DNA of 64,000 nt from assembly GCF_003952465.1 (NCBI RefSeq), contig NZ_CP034448.1, positions 3,201,001 to 3,265,000 of the forward strand, in the 5' to 3' direction. Shown here in pieces: positions 17,003 through 26,220 of the stretch (its first letter is position 1; each line of letters opens with the position of its first letter). The DNA is from Mesorhizobium sp. M1B.F.Ca.ET.045.04.1.1 (lineage in GTDB: Bacteria; Pseudomonadota; Alphaproteobacteria; Rhizobiales; Rhizobiaceae). A program made the translations under genes and the position numbers. The notes beneath the pieces are model-generated. The model worked only from the letters and a program-made list of their open reading frames with translations, searched no databases and had not been told where the DNA came from.

Positions 17003-18817
17003 GTGGACAGGAAGGCGCAAATCTCGGTTCTCAAAGATGTCGCGAGTGAGATCAATTCCGGCGGCGATCTTGTCATGATCCTGAAGCACTTGGTTTTCGC
17101 CGCCTGCCGCCATGCAAACTGGACGCTCGGTTCGATCATGTCGATCGATGCCGCTCATGGTTATGCCCATGTGATGGTTCGCTATGATCCGACGTTGATC
17201 GAGCGAACGCTCCCTGACCGTTGGGAACTGGCGACGAGCCCCTCGCTGATCGCCTTGAAGCGGAACGAGCCAGTCTATATCCGCGACGTGCGCGAATCCG
17301 CGGAGTTTCCAGGTTATCGCCGCGAAGCTTTCGAGCGAGATTACCGTACCGTCCTCGTCATGCCTATGAACTGCAGCGACTTCGAGGGCCGGCCAATGGT
17401 GCTGAGCGTTGTGTCGCGAGATATCATGGAGGTTCCGGAAGAGGATTTGGCGTTTCTGGGTATGATCGTCCATCTCGGCGCCATCGCGATCGAGAGGGAG
17501 CAGCGGCTGGAAGCCGAACGGCAGGCCGGAGACAGGTTGCAAAAGGCGCTCAAGGCGCACACCTCCCTACTTGAACACGTGCTTGCAGACGGCTCAGTTT
17601 CTTCATTGTCGGCGATGGTCGGCAGCCTGCTGCCCAATCCGGTCGTCGTCGTCGATTTTACTGCGAACCAGATTATCGCCGGCCGCTCGCCAAGCGAGGT
17701 GCAGTTCGATGATGCCGCTTGGCAATCAGCAGCGGCCGGTCCGCTGAGCCGACAACTGGGAAAGGCAGCACGCGATACAATTGAGCGGGGCGGCAACAGC
17801 GGGGCGACGCTTTTTCTCGATGACGGCAGCTCCCGGCTCAATCTCGCCGCCCGCATCGAGCCCTTGACGGTCGACCGCCAACTTGTCGGGGCATTGATCA
17901 TCTTTTCCACGTCGCGTGCCTTCAGCGATCTGGACCAGTTGCTGCTTGACAGCGCCAAGTTCGCGCTCAGCGTCCAAATGATGCGCAGTTTCATCCGATT
18001 CCGTTTCGAAACCCGCACACAGACCGAGCTTTTCTTCGAGGTGGTGGAGCGGCGTTGGCGCGACGCGGCAGATGTCCAGCAGCGAGCCCAGCGGCTCGGC
18101 ATCAATTTCATGACGACTCAGCAAATCGTCGTGGTCGACTTTCCCGAGAGCGCGAAGAATCTTGGCGGAACGTCCGTCGATCTGCATCACAGTCTCGCTC
18201 GTATCATGCAGCAAGCTTCCGTTCCCGCGTGCGTCGTGGCCATCGATGGCGGGCTGGTGTGCCTCATTCCCTATGACGACGTCTGGAAACAGGAGCGGAC
18301 ATCGAAACTGATGCGGCGCATCGCAGCGGATCTTGGCCAATATTTTGACGAAGAACCGATCGTCATCGCCAGCAACGCCTGCGCCACCCTGACGGATTAT
18401 CCGTTGGCTTGGGATCGCTGCAGCCGCATGATTGCCATCGCCCGTTCGTTCGGTCGCACCGGTGCGCTGTCCGGGCAGGATTTTGGGCCGTTGCCGATGC
18501 TCGTAGCGGCCGCGGGCGTCGACGACGTACGCGCTTTCGTTCAGGAAAGCGTCGGCGCCATCGCCGCCCATGACCGCCAGCATGGCACGCCCTATCTGAA
18601 AACGCTGTCGACTTATCTGAGGGAGGGCTGCCGCAGTGGCGCCTGCGCCGATGCGATGGGCCTGCACGTAACCACGCTGCGCTATCGCCTGTCGCGAATC
18701 CAGGAAATGTTCGGCATCGATGTCGAGACGCCAGAGCGACGCTTTGCCATCGAATTGGCCATTCACCTGCATGGTGTCACGGAAGGTCGTTCTTCGGCGG
18801 AAGATCAATCGACCTGA
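17003..18817 (+). CDS. GAF-domain PucR/CdaR-type transcriptional regulator
   Basis: 604 residues from the GTG at 17003, which has GGGAG five bases upstream; a GTG at 16985 would add six residues. An N-terminal GAF-like sensor covers about 10-185, a middle region follows to about 420, and a PucR C-terminal helix-turn-helix (TYLREGCRSGACADAMG, then HVTTLRYRLSRIQEMFGID) ends it. PucR-type regulators usually activate adjacent catabolic operons when an aromatic or purine-like compound is present. It is divergent from the AA_synth gene and 136 bases upstream of the oxygenase operon, so it probably senses the operon's substrate. Confidence 0.85.
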   Translation: MDRKAQISVLKDVASEINSGGDLVMILKHLVFAACRHANWTLGSIMSIDAAHGYAHVMVRYDPTLIERTLPDRWELATSPSLIALKRNEPVYIRDVRESAEFPGYRREAFERDYRTVLVMPMNCSDFEGRPMVLSVVSRDIMEVPEEDLAFLGMIVHLGAIAIEREQRLEAERQAGDRLQKALKAHTSLLEHVLADGSVSSLSAMVGSLLPNPVVVVDFTANQIIAGRSPSEVQFDDAAWQSAAAGPLSRQLGKAARDTIERGGNSGATLFLDDGSSRLNLAARIEPLTVDRQLVGALIIFSTSRAFSDLDQLLLDSAKFALSVQMMRSFIRFRFETRTQTELFFEVVERRWRDAADVQQRAQRLGINFMTTQQIVVVDFPESAKNLGGTSVDLHHSLARIMQQASVPACVVAIDGGLVCLIPYDDVWKQERTSKLMRRIAADLGQYFDEEPIVIASNACATLTDYPLAWDRCSRMIAIARSFGRTGALSGQDFGPLPMLVAAAGVDDVRAFVQESVGAIAAHDRQHGTPYLKTLSTYLREGCRSGACADAMGLHVTTLRYRLSRIQEMFGIDVETPERRFAIELAIHLHGVTEGRSSAEDQST

Positions 18818-18953
18818 CCTTTCGGATCGGCCCCCCCGTCTCTTACCGCAAACAGCAGCAATATTTCCCGCGCTCTTCCAGCTGAGTGAAGGAAGAAGGT
18901 CGCTCCTCTTGCGGTTAGCCTTCAACTGACAACCAACAGGAGGCGCTGATCCC

Positions 18954-19940
18954 ATGTTGACCACGGGAACCGCAAAGAATCCGACGCCTATCGACCCAAT
19001 CGCGTTGCGTCGGGCTTTCGGAACCTTTGTCACCGGCGTCACCGTCATCACGACGCGGGACACGGACGGCGATCCGCGCGGCATGACGGCCAATTCCTTC
19101 ACCTCGGTTTCGCTCGATCCGCCGCTGCTGCTGGTCTGCGTCGCAAAATCGGCGTCAAGCTTCGCTGCTTTTACGATGGCGGATTCCTTTGCCGTCAACC
19201 TGCTACATGAGGGACAGGTCGACATCTCGGCGACCTTCGCCTCGAAATCCCCCGATAAGTTCCACTCCGTCAATCACGACCGAGTTCATACCGGCGCTCC
19301 AATCCTGACGGACAGCCTTACCTGGTTCGACTGCACGACCTACAACAGGGTCGATGCAGGCGATCATGTCGTCCTGATCGGCCAGGTGCAGGCTTTCGGC
19401 ACGAGCCCTTCGGCGCCGCTCGGCTTTTGCCGCGGCCGATATGCCAGCGTCAAGGATCCGCTGCCGTCCGGCTGGCTGGCCTCGCACAACATGATCATCG
19501 GTTATCTGATCGAAGCCAGCGGCGAGATTCTGCTGCGAGCGGATGGAAGCGGTGGCTGGGCTCTGCCAACGGCCAAACGCCGTAAGGCCGGCAGCGAACT
19601 GCCGCTCGACGACGGCAAATCCCTCAAGCTGCTGTCAGACAACACCTTTCTTTACTCGATCTTCGATGTTGCTGACTGCGACCCCGGTTATTTGATCTAT
19701 CGCGCCCGACTTGCCGATGGCGGACAAGGGCGCGACCTGCCGGAAGACCTGCGGTTCTTTGCCATTGACAAGCTGCCTTATGACCTCATCCCGACCCGGG
19801 AATTGCGGGCGATGCTCCGCCGCTATGTCCGCGAGCGCAAGCAGGAACGCTTTGGCATCTACATGGATTCCGGCGACGGCGGGCGACTCGCAATGATCGA
19901 GGGCGAGGCCCGCTCGTGGCATCAGGCCATTCAAGACTAA
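18954..19940 (+). CDS. tgnA: Flavin reductase with C-terminal extension, TgnA-like
   Basis: 328 residues. Residues about 10-165 are a flavin reductase domain of the HpaC/RutF type (RRAFGTFVTGVTVITTRD, GMTANSFTSVSLDPPLLLV, FAVNLLHEGQ). Residues about 175-320 are a second, Nudix-hydrolase-like region (GYLIEASGEILLRADGSGGW, LPTAKRRKAGSEL) without a clear catalytic Nudix box. It should supply reduced FMN to the luciferase-like oxygenase encoded two genes downstream. In Acinetobacter baylyi TgnA is the reductase of trigonelline monooxygenase. GGAGG lies about ten bases before ATG 18954. The reductase function is firm; the Tgn assignment rests on the whole gene set. Confidence 0.75.
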   Translation: MLTTGTAKNPTPIDPIALRRAFGTFVTGVTVITTRDTDGDPRGMTANSFTSVSLDPPLLLVCVAKSASSFAAFTMADSFAVNLLHEGQVDISATFASKSPDKFHSVNHDRVHTGAPILTDSLTWFDCTTYNRVDAGDHVVLIGQVQAFGTSPSAPLGFCRGRYASVKDPLPSGWLASHNMIIGYLIEASGEILLRADGSGGWALPTAKRRKAGSELPLDDGKSLKLLSDNTFLYSIFDVADCDPGYLIYRARLADGGQGRDLPEDLRFFAIDKLPYDLIPTRELRAMLRRYVRERKQERFGIYMDSGDGGRLAMIEGEARSWHQAIQD

Positions 19941-19960
19941 CCCGAAATCAGGAAGCGACG

Positions 19961-21472
19961 ATGAAGACGACGGTGAAATCGCTCGAGGGAATGCGCCTCA
20001 ACCTCTTTGTCGACGGCCGGTTTGTCGAACCGACATCCGGTCGCTACCTGGACAGTTTCGACCCGACCACCGCGGAGGCCTGGTATCAGTTTGCGGAAGC
20101 CGACGCCAACGATGTGCGACTGGCGGTTGAGGCGGCGCAAAAGGCATTCGTCAATCCTGCCTGGCGACGTATGACGCAGACCGATCGCGGAAAGCTGGTG
20201 CGCAATCTGGCCGATCTGGTTCTTGCCAATGCCGACGACCTGGCGCTGATCGAAACACGCGACAATGGAAAGCTGATCAAGGAAATGCGGGCGCAGATGC
20301 GCTCGATCCCGGACTCTTACACTTACTTTGCCGGCATGGCTGACAAACTGCAGGGCGATACGATCCCGGTCAACAAGCTGGACCAGCTCAACTTCAACAT
20401 GCGCGAACCGATCGGCGTCGTCGGCATGATCACACCCTGGAACTCGCCGCTGATGATGTTGACAGGAACGCTCGCTCCCTGTTTGGCGATTGGCAACACC
20501 ATCGTCATCAAGCCTTCCGAGCACGCGACCGCCTCGACGCTGGCCTTGGCCGAGCTAATCATGGAAGCGGGGTTTCCGGCCGGCGTTGTCAACGTCGTCT
20601 CGGGAACGGGTGCGGTAACCGGCGACGCGCTGACGCGGCAAAAGGGCATCGCAAAATACGTCTTCACCGGCAGCACGGATACCGGCCGTAAAATTGCTGC
20701 TAACGCGGCGACCAACCTTGCGCAGTGCCAGATGGAACTCGGCGGCAAATCTCCCCACGTGATCTTTTCCGACGTTGATATCGAAAAGGCCGTTAATGGG
20801 GTCGTTTCGGGCGTCTTCGCAGCTGCGGGCCAGACCTGCGTCGCCGGCTCGCGCTGCTTCGTGGAGGCCAGCGTCTACGACCGCTTCATCGAAGCGTTGG
20901 TGGAACGCACCAACCGCATAACCGTCGGCCACCCATTGGAGGACAAGACGGATATCGGCCCGCTGGCGCTGTCGGCGCAGCTGACGAAAGTCGAGTCCTA
21001 CGTTGCTTCGGGCGTCAAGGAAGGGGCACGGATCGCGTCAGGCGGCAAGCGTCCTCAGGCGGAAGAACTCGCCCGCGGCTGGTATTTCGAGCCGACCGTC
21101 ATGATCGACGCCAAGAACGATATGTCCTTCATGCGCGATGAGCTTTTCGGACCGGTCGTTGGTGTCATGCCCTTTTCCTCGGAAGAAGACATGATCGAAC
21201 TCGCCAACGACACACGCTACGGCCTCGCGTCCGGGATATGGACCCAGAATATCGACCGGGCGATGCGCTTCGCCAACCGGATCGATGCAGGTACCGTTTG
21301 GATCAACACCTACCGGTCAGCAGCCTACATGTCCGCAAATGGCGGCTTCAAGGAAAGTGGTTACGGCAGGCGTGGCGGTTTCGACGTCATGCGCGAGTTC
21401 TCCAGGGCAAAAAATGTCGTCATCGACTATTCCGGCGCCATGCAGGATCCCTTTGTCATTCGACTGCGCTGA
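19961..21472 (+). CDS. tgnC: Aldehyde/hydroxylactone dehydrogenase, TgnC-like
   Basis: A 503-residue NAD(P)-dependent aldehyde dehydrogenase from ATG 19961 (AGGAAG upstream). The catalytic cysteine is C293 (GQTCVAGSR) and the general base E259 (MELGGKSPH); the cofactor loop is FTGSTDTGRKI. In the trigonelline pathway TgnC oxidises the cyclic hydroxybutyrolactone, the closed form of an aldehyde, to the methylene-succinate derivative. It lies 20 bases after the reductase gene and 41 before the oxygenase gene. Many aldehyde dehydrogenases are alike, so the substrate is taken from context. Confidence 0.75.
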   Translation: MKTTVKSLEGMRLNLFVDGRFVEPTSGRYLDSFDPTTAEAWYQFAEADANDVRLAVEAAQKAFVNPAWRRMTQTDRGKLVRNLADLVLANADDLALIETRDNGKLIKEMRAQMRSIPDSYTYFAGMADKLQGDTIPVNKLDQLNFNMREPIGVVGMITPWNSPLMMLTGTLAPCLAIGNTIVIKPSEHATASTLALAELIMEAGFPAGVVNVVSGTGAVTGDALTRQKGIAKYVFTGSTDTGRKIAANAATNLAQCQMELGGKSPHVIFSDVDIEKAVNGVVSGVFAAAGQTCVAGSRCFVEASVYDRFIEALVERTNRITVGHPLEDKTDIGPLALSAQLTKVESYVASGVKEGARIASGGKRPQAEELARGWYFEPTVMIDAKNDMSFMRDELFGPVVGVMPFSSEEDMIELANDTRYGLASGIWTQNIDRAMRFANRIDAGTVWINTYRSAAYMSANGGFKESGYGRRGGFDVMREFSRAKNVVIDYSGAMQDPFVIRLR

Positions 21473-21513
21473 CCGTCAGAAACACTGGGGCAGACCATCC
21501 AAGGGAGATTGAA

Positions 21514-22593
21514 ATGAAATTTGCCGTCTCATTGGGCATGGAGCGTTTCTCGCCAGAAACCTCGATGACGGCCGTAATGGACAATCTGCTGCAACTTGCC
21601 AAAATCGCGGACGCCGGCGGGTTTGAGACGATCTGGACGCCGGAGCACCACACAATCGAGTGCACGATATCACCCAATCCGTTTCAGATCCTCACGTGGC
21701 TATCCCAGCATACGAGCCGTATCCGCCTGGGAACGGCGACGCTTGCCGCCGCCTATTGGAATCCAATCCGTCTCGCTGGCGAAGCCGCACTGTGCGATCA
21801 CCTTACGAACGGGCGCCTGGAATTCGGCATCGCCCGCGGCGCCTATCAGTACGAGTTCGACCGAATGGCGCCGGGCGTCCAGCAGCAGGAGGGCGTGGGC
21901 TACATGAAGGAACTGGTGCCAGCGGTCCAGAAGCTTTGGGCCGGTGATTATGCGCATGAGGGCCAGTACTGGAATTTTCCGCGAGCGACCTCGGTGCCGA
22001 AGCCGCTGCAGAAGGGAGGTCCTCGCATCTGGGTCGCCGCCCGCGATCCCGGCACCTTCGACTGGGCGCTCGGCATCGGCGCCAACATCCTCTCCACGCC
22101 GCTCTCGCTTCCGGCGGCGGAAATCGGCGTGCTCGCCAGCAAGTTCAACAAGGCGGTCGCCGATCATCCCGAGGTGAAACGCCCAAAATTCATGATGCAG
22201 CGGCGCACTTGCGTCTATGACAAGGTCGATGACTGGCATCTCGCCGTCGAGCACAGCATGAACTATGGTCGCTATTTCGAAAACCTGATGCAGAACATTG
22301 GCACCGTGAAGAACGGTTTCCCGGAGGCCGTGCCCTTCGAAAGCGTTAAGGGCCGCGACAACTACAACCCGGAAAATATCCGCAAGAACCTGATGTTCGG
22401 AACGCCCGACGAAGTGATCGAGAAGCTGCTCGACTACGAAGCAGCTGGCGTCGATCAATATTGTCTCGGCCTCAGCTTCAACTTGCCCTTCGAACTGCAG
22501 AAGAAGACGCTTCGCCTGTTCACAGACGAGGTCATGCCCTTCTTTGCGCAACGCGAGCGCGAAACCCAGCAACTGGCCGCGGCAGGGTATTAG
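21514..22593 (+). CDS. tgnB: LLM-class flavin-dependent oxygenase, TgnB-like
   Basis: 359 residues from ATG 21514 with GGGAG six bases upstream; the frame is open further upstream only because it overlaps the dehydrogenase gene. It is a bacterial-luciferase-like TIM barrel: FETIWTPEHHTIECTISPNP, TSRIRLGTATLAAAYWNPI, GRLEFGIARGAYQYEFDRM and FGTPDEVIEKLLDYEAAGVD. Such enzymes use reduced flavin and oxygen. With the flavin reductase at 18954 it forms a two-component monooxygenase. In A. baylyi TgnB opens the pyridinium ring of trigonelline. Class certain, substrate likely. Confidence 0.78.
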   Translation: MKFAVSLGMERFSPETSMTAVMDNLLQLAKIADAGGFETIWTPEHHTIECTISPNPFQILTWLSQHTSRIRLGTATLAAAYWNPIRLAGEAALCDHLTNGRLEFGIARGAYQYEFDRMAPGVQQQEGVGYMKELVPAVQKLWAGDYAHEGQYWNFPRATSVPKPLQKGGPRIWVAARDPGTFDWALGIGANILSTPLSLPAAEIGVLASKFNKAVADHPEVKRPKFMMQRRTCVYDKVDDWHLAVEHSMNYGRYFENLMQNIGTVKNGFPEAVPFESVKGRDNYNPENIRKNLMFGTPDEVIEKLLDYEAAGVDQYCLGLSFNLPFELQKKTLRLFTDEVMPFFAQRERETQQLAAAGY

Positions 22594-22594
22594 G

Positions 22595-23404
22595 ATGACT
22601 GATACGCAGCGTCATACGGTCGGAGATGTGGTCCTGAACTATAGGGTTGACGGCAATGGGGCAGTGCCGCTGGTGCTCATCCACGGTGTCGGTTCCTACC
22701 TTGAAGCCTGGAGCGGGGTCGTCGAGCGGTTGAAGCATCGGTTCACCATCCTGACGTTCGACCTACGGGGTCACGGAAACTCGTCGCGCGTCAAAGGCCG
22801 CTACGAGATCGACGATTTCGTTGCCGAAACACTTGCGTTGGCGGACAGTGTCGGCTTCGACCGTTTCCATCTGGCCGGTTTTTCGCTTGGCGGGTTGATC
22901 GCACAGCGGTTGGCACTGACGCATCTTCCGCGCATTCAGCGCCTGATTCTCCTCTCGACGGTCGCGGGACGCACGCCCGAGGAGCGGGAGCGCGTTCTCG
23001 CCCGCCTCGCCGCTCTTCGCAGCGGCGAACCGGGATCGCACTATGACGCATCCCTGTCGCGTTGGCTGACTGAGGATTTCCAGAAGAAGAATCCCGATCT
23101 GATCGCAACGCTTAGGCAGCGAAATTCTCAGAACGATCCCGACTGTTACGCTTCCGCCTACCGGGTTCTCGCCGAGACCGACTTCGGCGGTTTTCTCGAC
23201 CAGATTCGCTGCCCGACGTTGATTGCAACCGGCGAGGAGGATGCCGGCTCCAATCCGCGCATGGCAAGATATATGCATGAGCGCATCCCAGGCTCCGAGC
23301 TCCGCGTCCTTCCGGGGCTGCGGCATTCAATCCTGACGGAAGCACCCGATCTCGTCGCATCGATGATGGCGGATTTTTTGACCGTGCCGGAGACCGTGAA
23401 ATGA
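22595..23404 (+). CDS. tgnD: Alpha/beta-fold hydrolase, TgnD-like
   Basis: A 269-residue alpha/beta hydrolase with the oxyanion region LVLIHGVGS, nucleophile S97 (GFSLGG), an acid probably in ATGEEDAGSNP, and H244 (LRHSIL). ATG 22595 directly follows the oxygenase stop. TgnD of the trigonelline pathway is a hydrolase that cleaves the N-methylformamido-methylene-succinate to succinate semialdehyde, methylamine, formate and CO2. The gene order reductase-dehydrogenase-oxygenase-hydrolase supports that role. Related hydrolases occur in other pathways (RutD, for example), so the substrate is not certain. Confidence 0.75.
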   Translation: MTDTQRHTVGDVVLNYRVDGNGAVPLVLIHGVGSYLEAWSGVVERLKHRFTILTFDLRGHGNSSRVKGRYEIDDFVAETLALADSVGFDRFHLAGFSLGGLIAQRLALTHLPRIQRLILLSTVAGRTPEERERVLARLAALRSGEPGSHYDASLSRWLTEDFQKKNPDLIATLRQRNSQNDPDCYASAYRVLAETDFGGFLDQIRCPTLIATGEEDAGSNPRMARYMHERIPGSELRVLPGLRHSILTEAPDLVASMMADFLTVPETVK

Positions 23405-23715
23405 TCGTTGAAGAGCGTATCTATCGCATAAGATCGGGCAAAACCTCCGAATATCTGAAGCTTGTGCGCGAGGAGGGGCTGGCAATCCAGGAACCGATTC
23501 TCGGCGGACTGATCGGCTATTTCGTCACCGAGGTCGGGCAGCTGAACCAGGTGGTCCATCTTTGGCGATATGCCGATTTCGCCGATCGCGTGGCGCGCCG
23601 GCGCACGTTGTCGGAAGATGCGCGCTGGCGGGCCTTCATTCCGAAACTGACGGCGCTGATCGAAAGCGCGGAAAACCGTATCCTTCTGCCGACCGATTTT
23701 TCGCCACTCCAATAG
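23401..23715 (+). CDS. NIPSNAP family protein
   Basis: A 104-residue single NIPSNAP domain, a dimeric alpha+beta barrel: EERIYRIRSGKTSEYLKL, GYFVTEVGQLNQVVHLWRY, WRAFIPKLTALI. Its start overlaps the hydrolase stop (ATGA at 23401-23404), so the two are coupled. NIPSNAP and related barrel proteins often appear in oxygenase operons, but their chemistry is unproven. It could handle an unstable intermediate of the ring-cleavage pathway; this is inference. Confidence 0.82.
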   Translation: MIVEERIYRIRSGKTSEYLKLVREEGLAIQEPILGGLIGYFVTEVGQLNQVVHLWRYADFADRVARRRTLSEDARWRAFIPKLTALIESAENRILLPTDFSPLQ

Positions 23716-23923
23716 GACCAAGGGGAGGGTAAGGCAAAACCTTGAAGCCAACCGCGCACGGTGGAGTTGAACTGCCATTAACGCACCTCGGATCGGAGGA
23801 AGGGGAGGGGCAAAAATCCTCCGTGTTCGCGGAAGACGATCTCGCTGACATGCCCCTTAATTGATCCTCGTCAAAAAATTGCGGATCGGGAACATCCGTA
23901 TCGTTGAAACATGGGAGCCATTG

Positions 23924-25129
23924 GTGACAGAGCGATTGAGAGTAGAGAATCTGTATAAGATTTTCGCCCCTTCACCCACCAGAGCCATGACGCTGCTCGC
24001 CACCGGCGCGGATAAGGCGCGTGTCCTTGCGGAGACCGACGCCGTCGTCGGTCTGAACAACGTCTCGCTTTCCGTTCCCTCGGGCGCCATCTACATGGTC
24101 ATGGGCCTTTCGGGGTCCGGCAAATCGACGCTGGCGCGTTGCATCAACAGGCTGAACGAACCAACGGCAGGCAAGATCCTGCTCGACGATATCGACATCG
24201 TGCCGCTACGCGAGGACGCGCTTCGCGAATTGCGGCGCACGCGCATCTCCATGGTCTTCCAGCATTTTGCCTTGTTGCCAAACAAATCGGTGATCGAAAA
24301 TGCCGAATTCGGCCTGAAGTTGCGTGGCGTTTCCGCCGCGCAGCGACGCAGGCGCGCTGAAGAGGTGCTGGCGATCGTCGGTCTCGCCAAATGGGCCTAT
24401 CATCGCCCGCATGAACTCTCCGGCGGCATGCGCCAGCGTGTCGGCTTGGCGCGGGCCCTGGCGACCGATGCCGACGTCCTCATAATGGACGAAGCCTTCA
24501 GCGCCCTTGACCCGCTGATCAGGACCGAGATGCAGGATGAGTTGCTGCGGCTGCAGCACACGCTGAAGAAGACCATCCTCTTCATCACTCATGACTTCCA
24601 GGAGGCGCTGAAACTCGGAACGCGCATCGCCATTATGTCCGAAGGCGAATTGGTGCGCGAGGGAACACCGCAATCGATCGTGCTCGAACCAAGCAGCGAT
24701 TATGTCGCCGCCTTCACGCGCGAAGTCGACCGGTCGCGATTGTTTGACGCACGGTCGGTGATGCGCACCGGTTCGACGGTGTCAGGCGATGGTTCGGCGC
24801 GGATCGTCGGCGATGCCGAGCATCCCGAGGCCATGAGTTTTGCCATCGACGCGTCGAACCGCATCGTCGGCTGTCTCGATGCTGCGGCCCTGCAACAGGT
24901 AAAGGCTGGCAAGCCGGTCGATGGCCTTTTGACGCGTGATTTCGTCGCGGTGAGCGGCACCACCAAGCTCGTGGATGTCGCTGGCTTGTATCAGAGCGGC
25001 AAGGCAATGGCCGTCATTGACGAGGACGGCTGCTTCCTCGGCATGCTTGAACCCGAACATATCCTTGGACGGATCGCCTCGGCGGCGAGATCGCCAGCGC
25101 CTGCTTCGATGGGAGGCCACAATGCTTGA
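23924..25129 (+). CDS. Glycine-betaine/proline-type ABC transporter ATPase (ProV-like)
   Basis: 401 residues from GTG 23924, with GGGAG six bases upstream. Walker A is GLSGSGKST, Q-loop MVFQHFALLP, signature LSGGMRQRVGLARA, Walker B VLIMDEAFSALDP, switch FITHDFQEAL. The C-terminal about 120 residues form the CBS-like region typical of ProV/OpuAA ATPases, which can sense ionic strength or nucleotides. With the permease and binding protein downstream it makes a ProU-type importer for quaternary ammonium compounds. In this operon trigonelline, itself a betaine, is the likely cargo. Confidence 0.88.
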   Translation: MTERLRVENLYKIFAPSPTRAMTLLATGADKARVLAETDAVVGLNNVSLSVPSGAIYMVMGLSGSGKSTLARCINRLNEPTAGKILLDDIDIVPLREDALRELRRTRISMVFQHFALLPNKSVIENAEFGLKLRGVSAAQRRRRAEEVLAIVGLAKWAYHRPHELSGGMRQRVGLARALATDADVLIMDEAFSALDPLIRTEMQDELLRLQHTLKKTILFITHDFQEALKLGTRIAIMSEGELVREGTPQSIVLEPSSDYVAAFTREVDRSRLFDARSVMRTGSTVSGDGSARIVGDAEHPEAMSFAIDASNRIVGCLDAAALQQVKAGKPVDGLLTRDFVAVSGTTKLVDVAGLYQSGKAMAVIDEDGCFLGMLEPEHILGRIASAARSPAPASMGGHNA

Positions 25130-26060
25130 TGCCGATGATCTAGCCATCTTTCCGGTGGACCAGTGGATTGCAGACGCCGTCCAATGGGTCGCGCTCCACC
25201 TCCGTCCACTGTTTCTTGCAATCAAGTGGCCGGTCGAAAACCTGTTGTCGTTCAACGATTACATACTGCACGAAATTCCGTTTTCGATCTTCGTCGTTCT
25301 GGTGTTCTTGACCGCCTATCGGCTTGCCAGCATCGGCATCGCGGTGTTCAGCGCCATCTCACTTGTCGTGATCGCAGCCATCGGTGTCTGGACCGAGGCC
25401 ATGACAACGCTTTCGCTGATTACCACGGCCATCGTGTTTTGCACCGCCATCGGCGTGCCGACCGGCATCTGGTGTGCTCGTAACGACAAGGTCTGGAGCG
25501 TGGTGCGGCCGGTGCTCGACATTATGCAGACCACACCGACGTTCGTTTACCTCGTGCCGGTCGTCATGCTGTTCGGCGTGGGCACAGTGCCGGGCGAAGT
25601 GGCGGTCGTAACAGCAGCTGCACCGCCGCTAATCCGCTTCACCAATCTGGGTATTCGCATGGTAGAGCAGGAAATGGTCGAAGCAGGTCTCGCCTTCGGC
25701 GCCGATAAGCGCCAGCTTCTGTGGGAAATACAGCTGCCGTTGGCTATCCCCACCATTCTCGGAGGACTGAACCAGACCGTGCTGACTGCGATGGTGATGT
25801 CCGTAGTCGTCGCCATGATCGGCGCGGAAGGCCTTGGCCTCGTGGTTCTGCAAGGTCTCGGACGTCTCGATGTCGGTCGCGCCGCCGTCGGTGGCATCGC
25901 CATCGTCCTGCTCGCCATGATGCTTGATCGGATCACCCAGCAGCTTGCCCAGCCGACCGACCGCAAGCGCAGGTCGGTGCTGCGCTACCTTTTCAATCTT
26001 TTCAAGGGTGAGCGATCGCACGAGGCCATCGCAACATCCGCAGCGAACCGCACGCATTGA
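25122..26060 (+). CDS. Glycine-betaine/proline-type ABC permease (ProW-like)
   Basis: 312 residues from ATG 25122 (GGGAGG upstream), overlapping the ATPase stop by eight bases. It has about six to seven membrane segments and the family motif MQTTPTFVYLVPVVMLFGVG, followed by the coupling helix around EAGLAFGADKRQLLWEIQL. The N-terminal about 60 residues are an amphipathic extension typical of ProW. It forms the channel of the betaine-type importer. Confidence 0.88.
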   Translation: MLDADDLAIFPVDQWIADAVQWVALHLRPLFLAIKWPVENLLSFNDYILHEIPFSIFVVLVFLTAYRLASIGIAVFSAISLVVIAAIGVWTEAMTTLSLITTAIVFCTAIGVPTGIWCARNDKVWSVVRPVLDIMQTTPTFVYLVPVVMLFGVGTVPGEVAVVTAAAPPLIRFTNLGIRMVEQEMVEAGLAFGADKRQLLWEIQLPLAIPTILGGLNQTVLTAMVMSVVVAMIGAEGLGLVVLQGLGRLDVGRAAVGGIAIVLLAMMLDRITQQLAQPTDRKRRSVLRYLFNLFKGERSHEAIATSAANRTH

Positions 26061-26220
26061 GCGGAATCGCTCCGGCGGCAACCACCACCGGAATGACGAC
26101 AAACACCGGCGGCTCGTTCCGCCGGCCAGGAATTCACTTGCCTATCCCTTGCAGCGCCCGCGTTACAGCCGAACCTCGAACTCAGTGAAGTCCAAAGAAA
26201 AATCCAGAAGGAGAACATCG

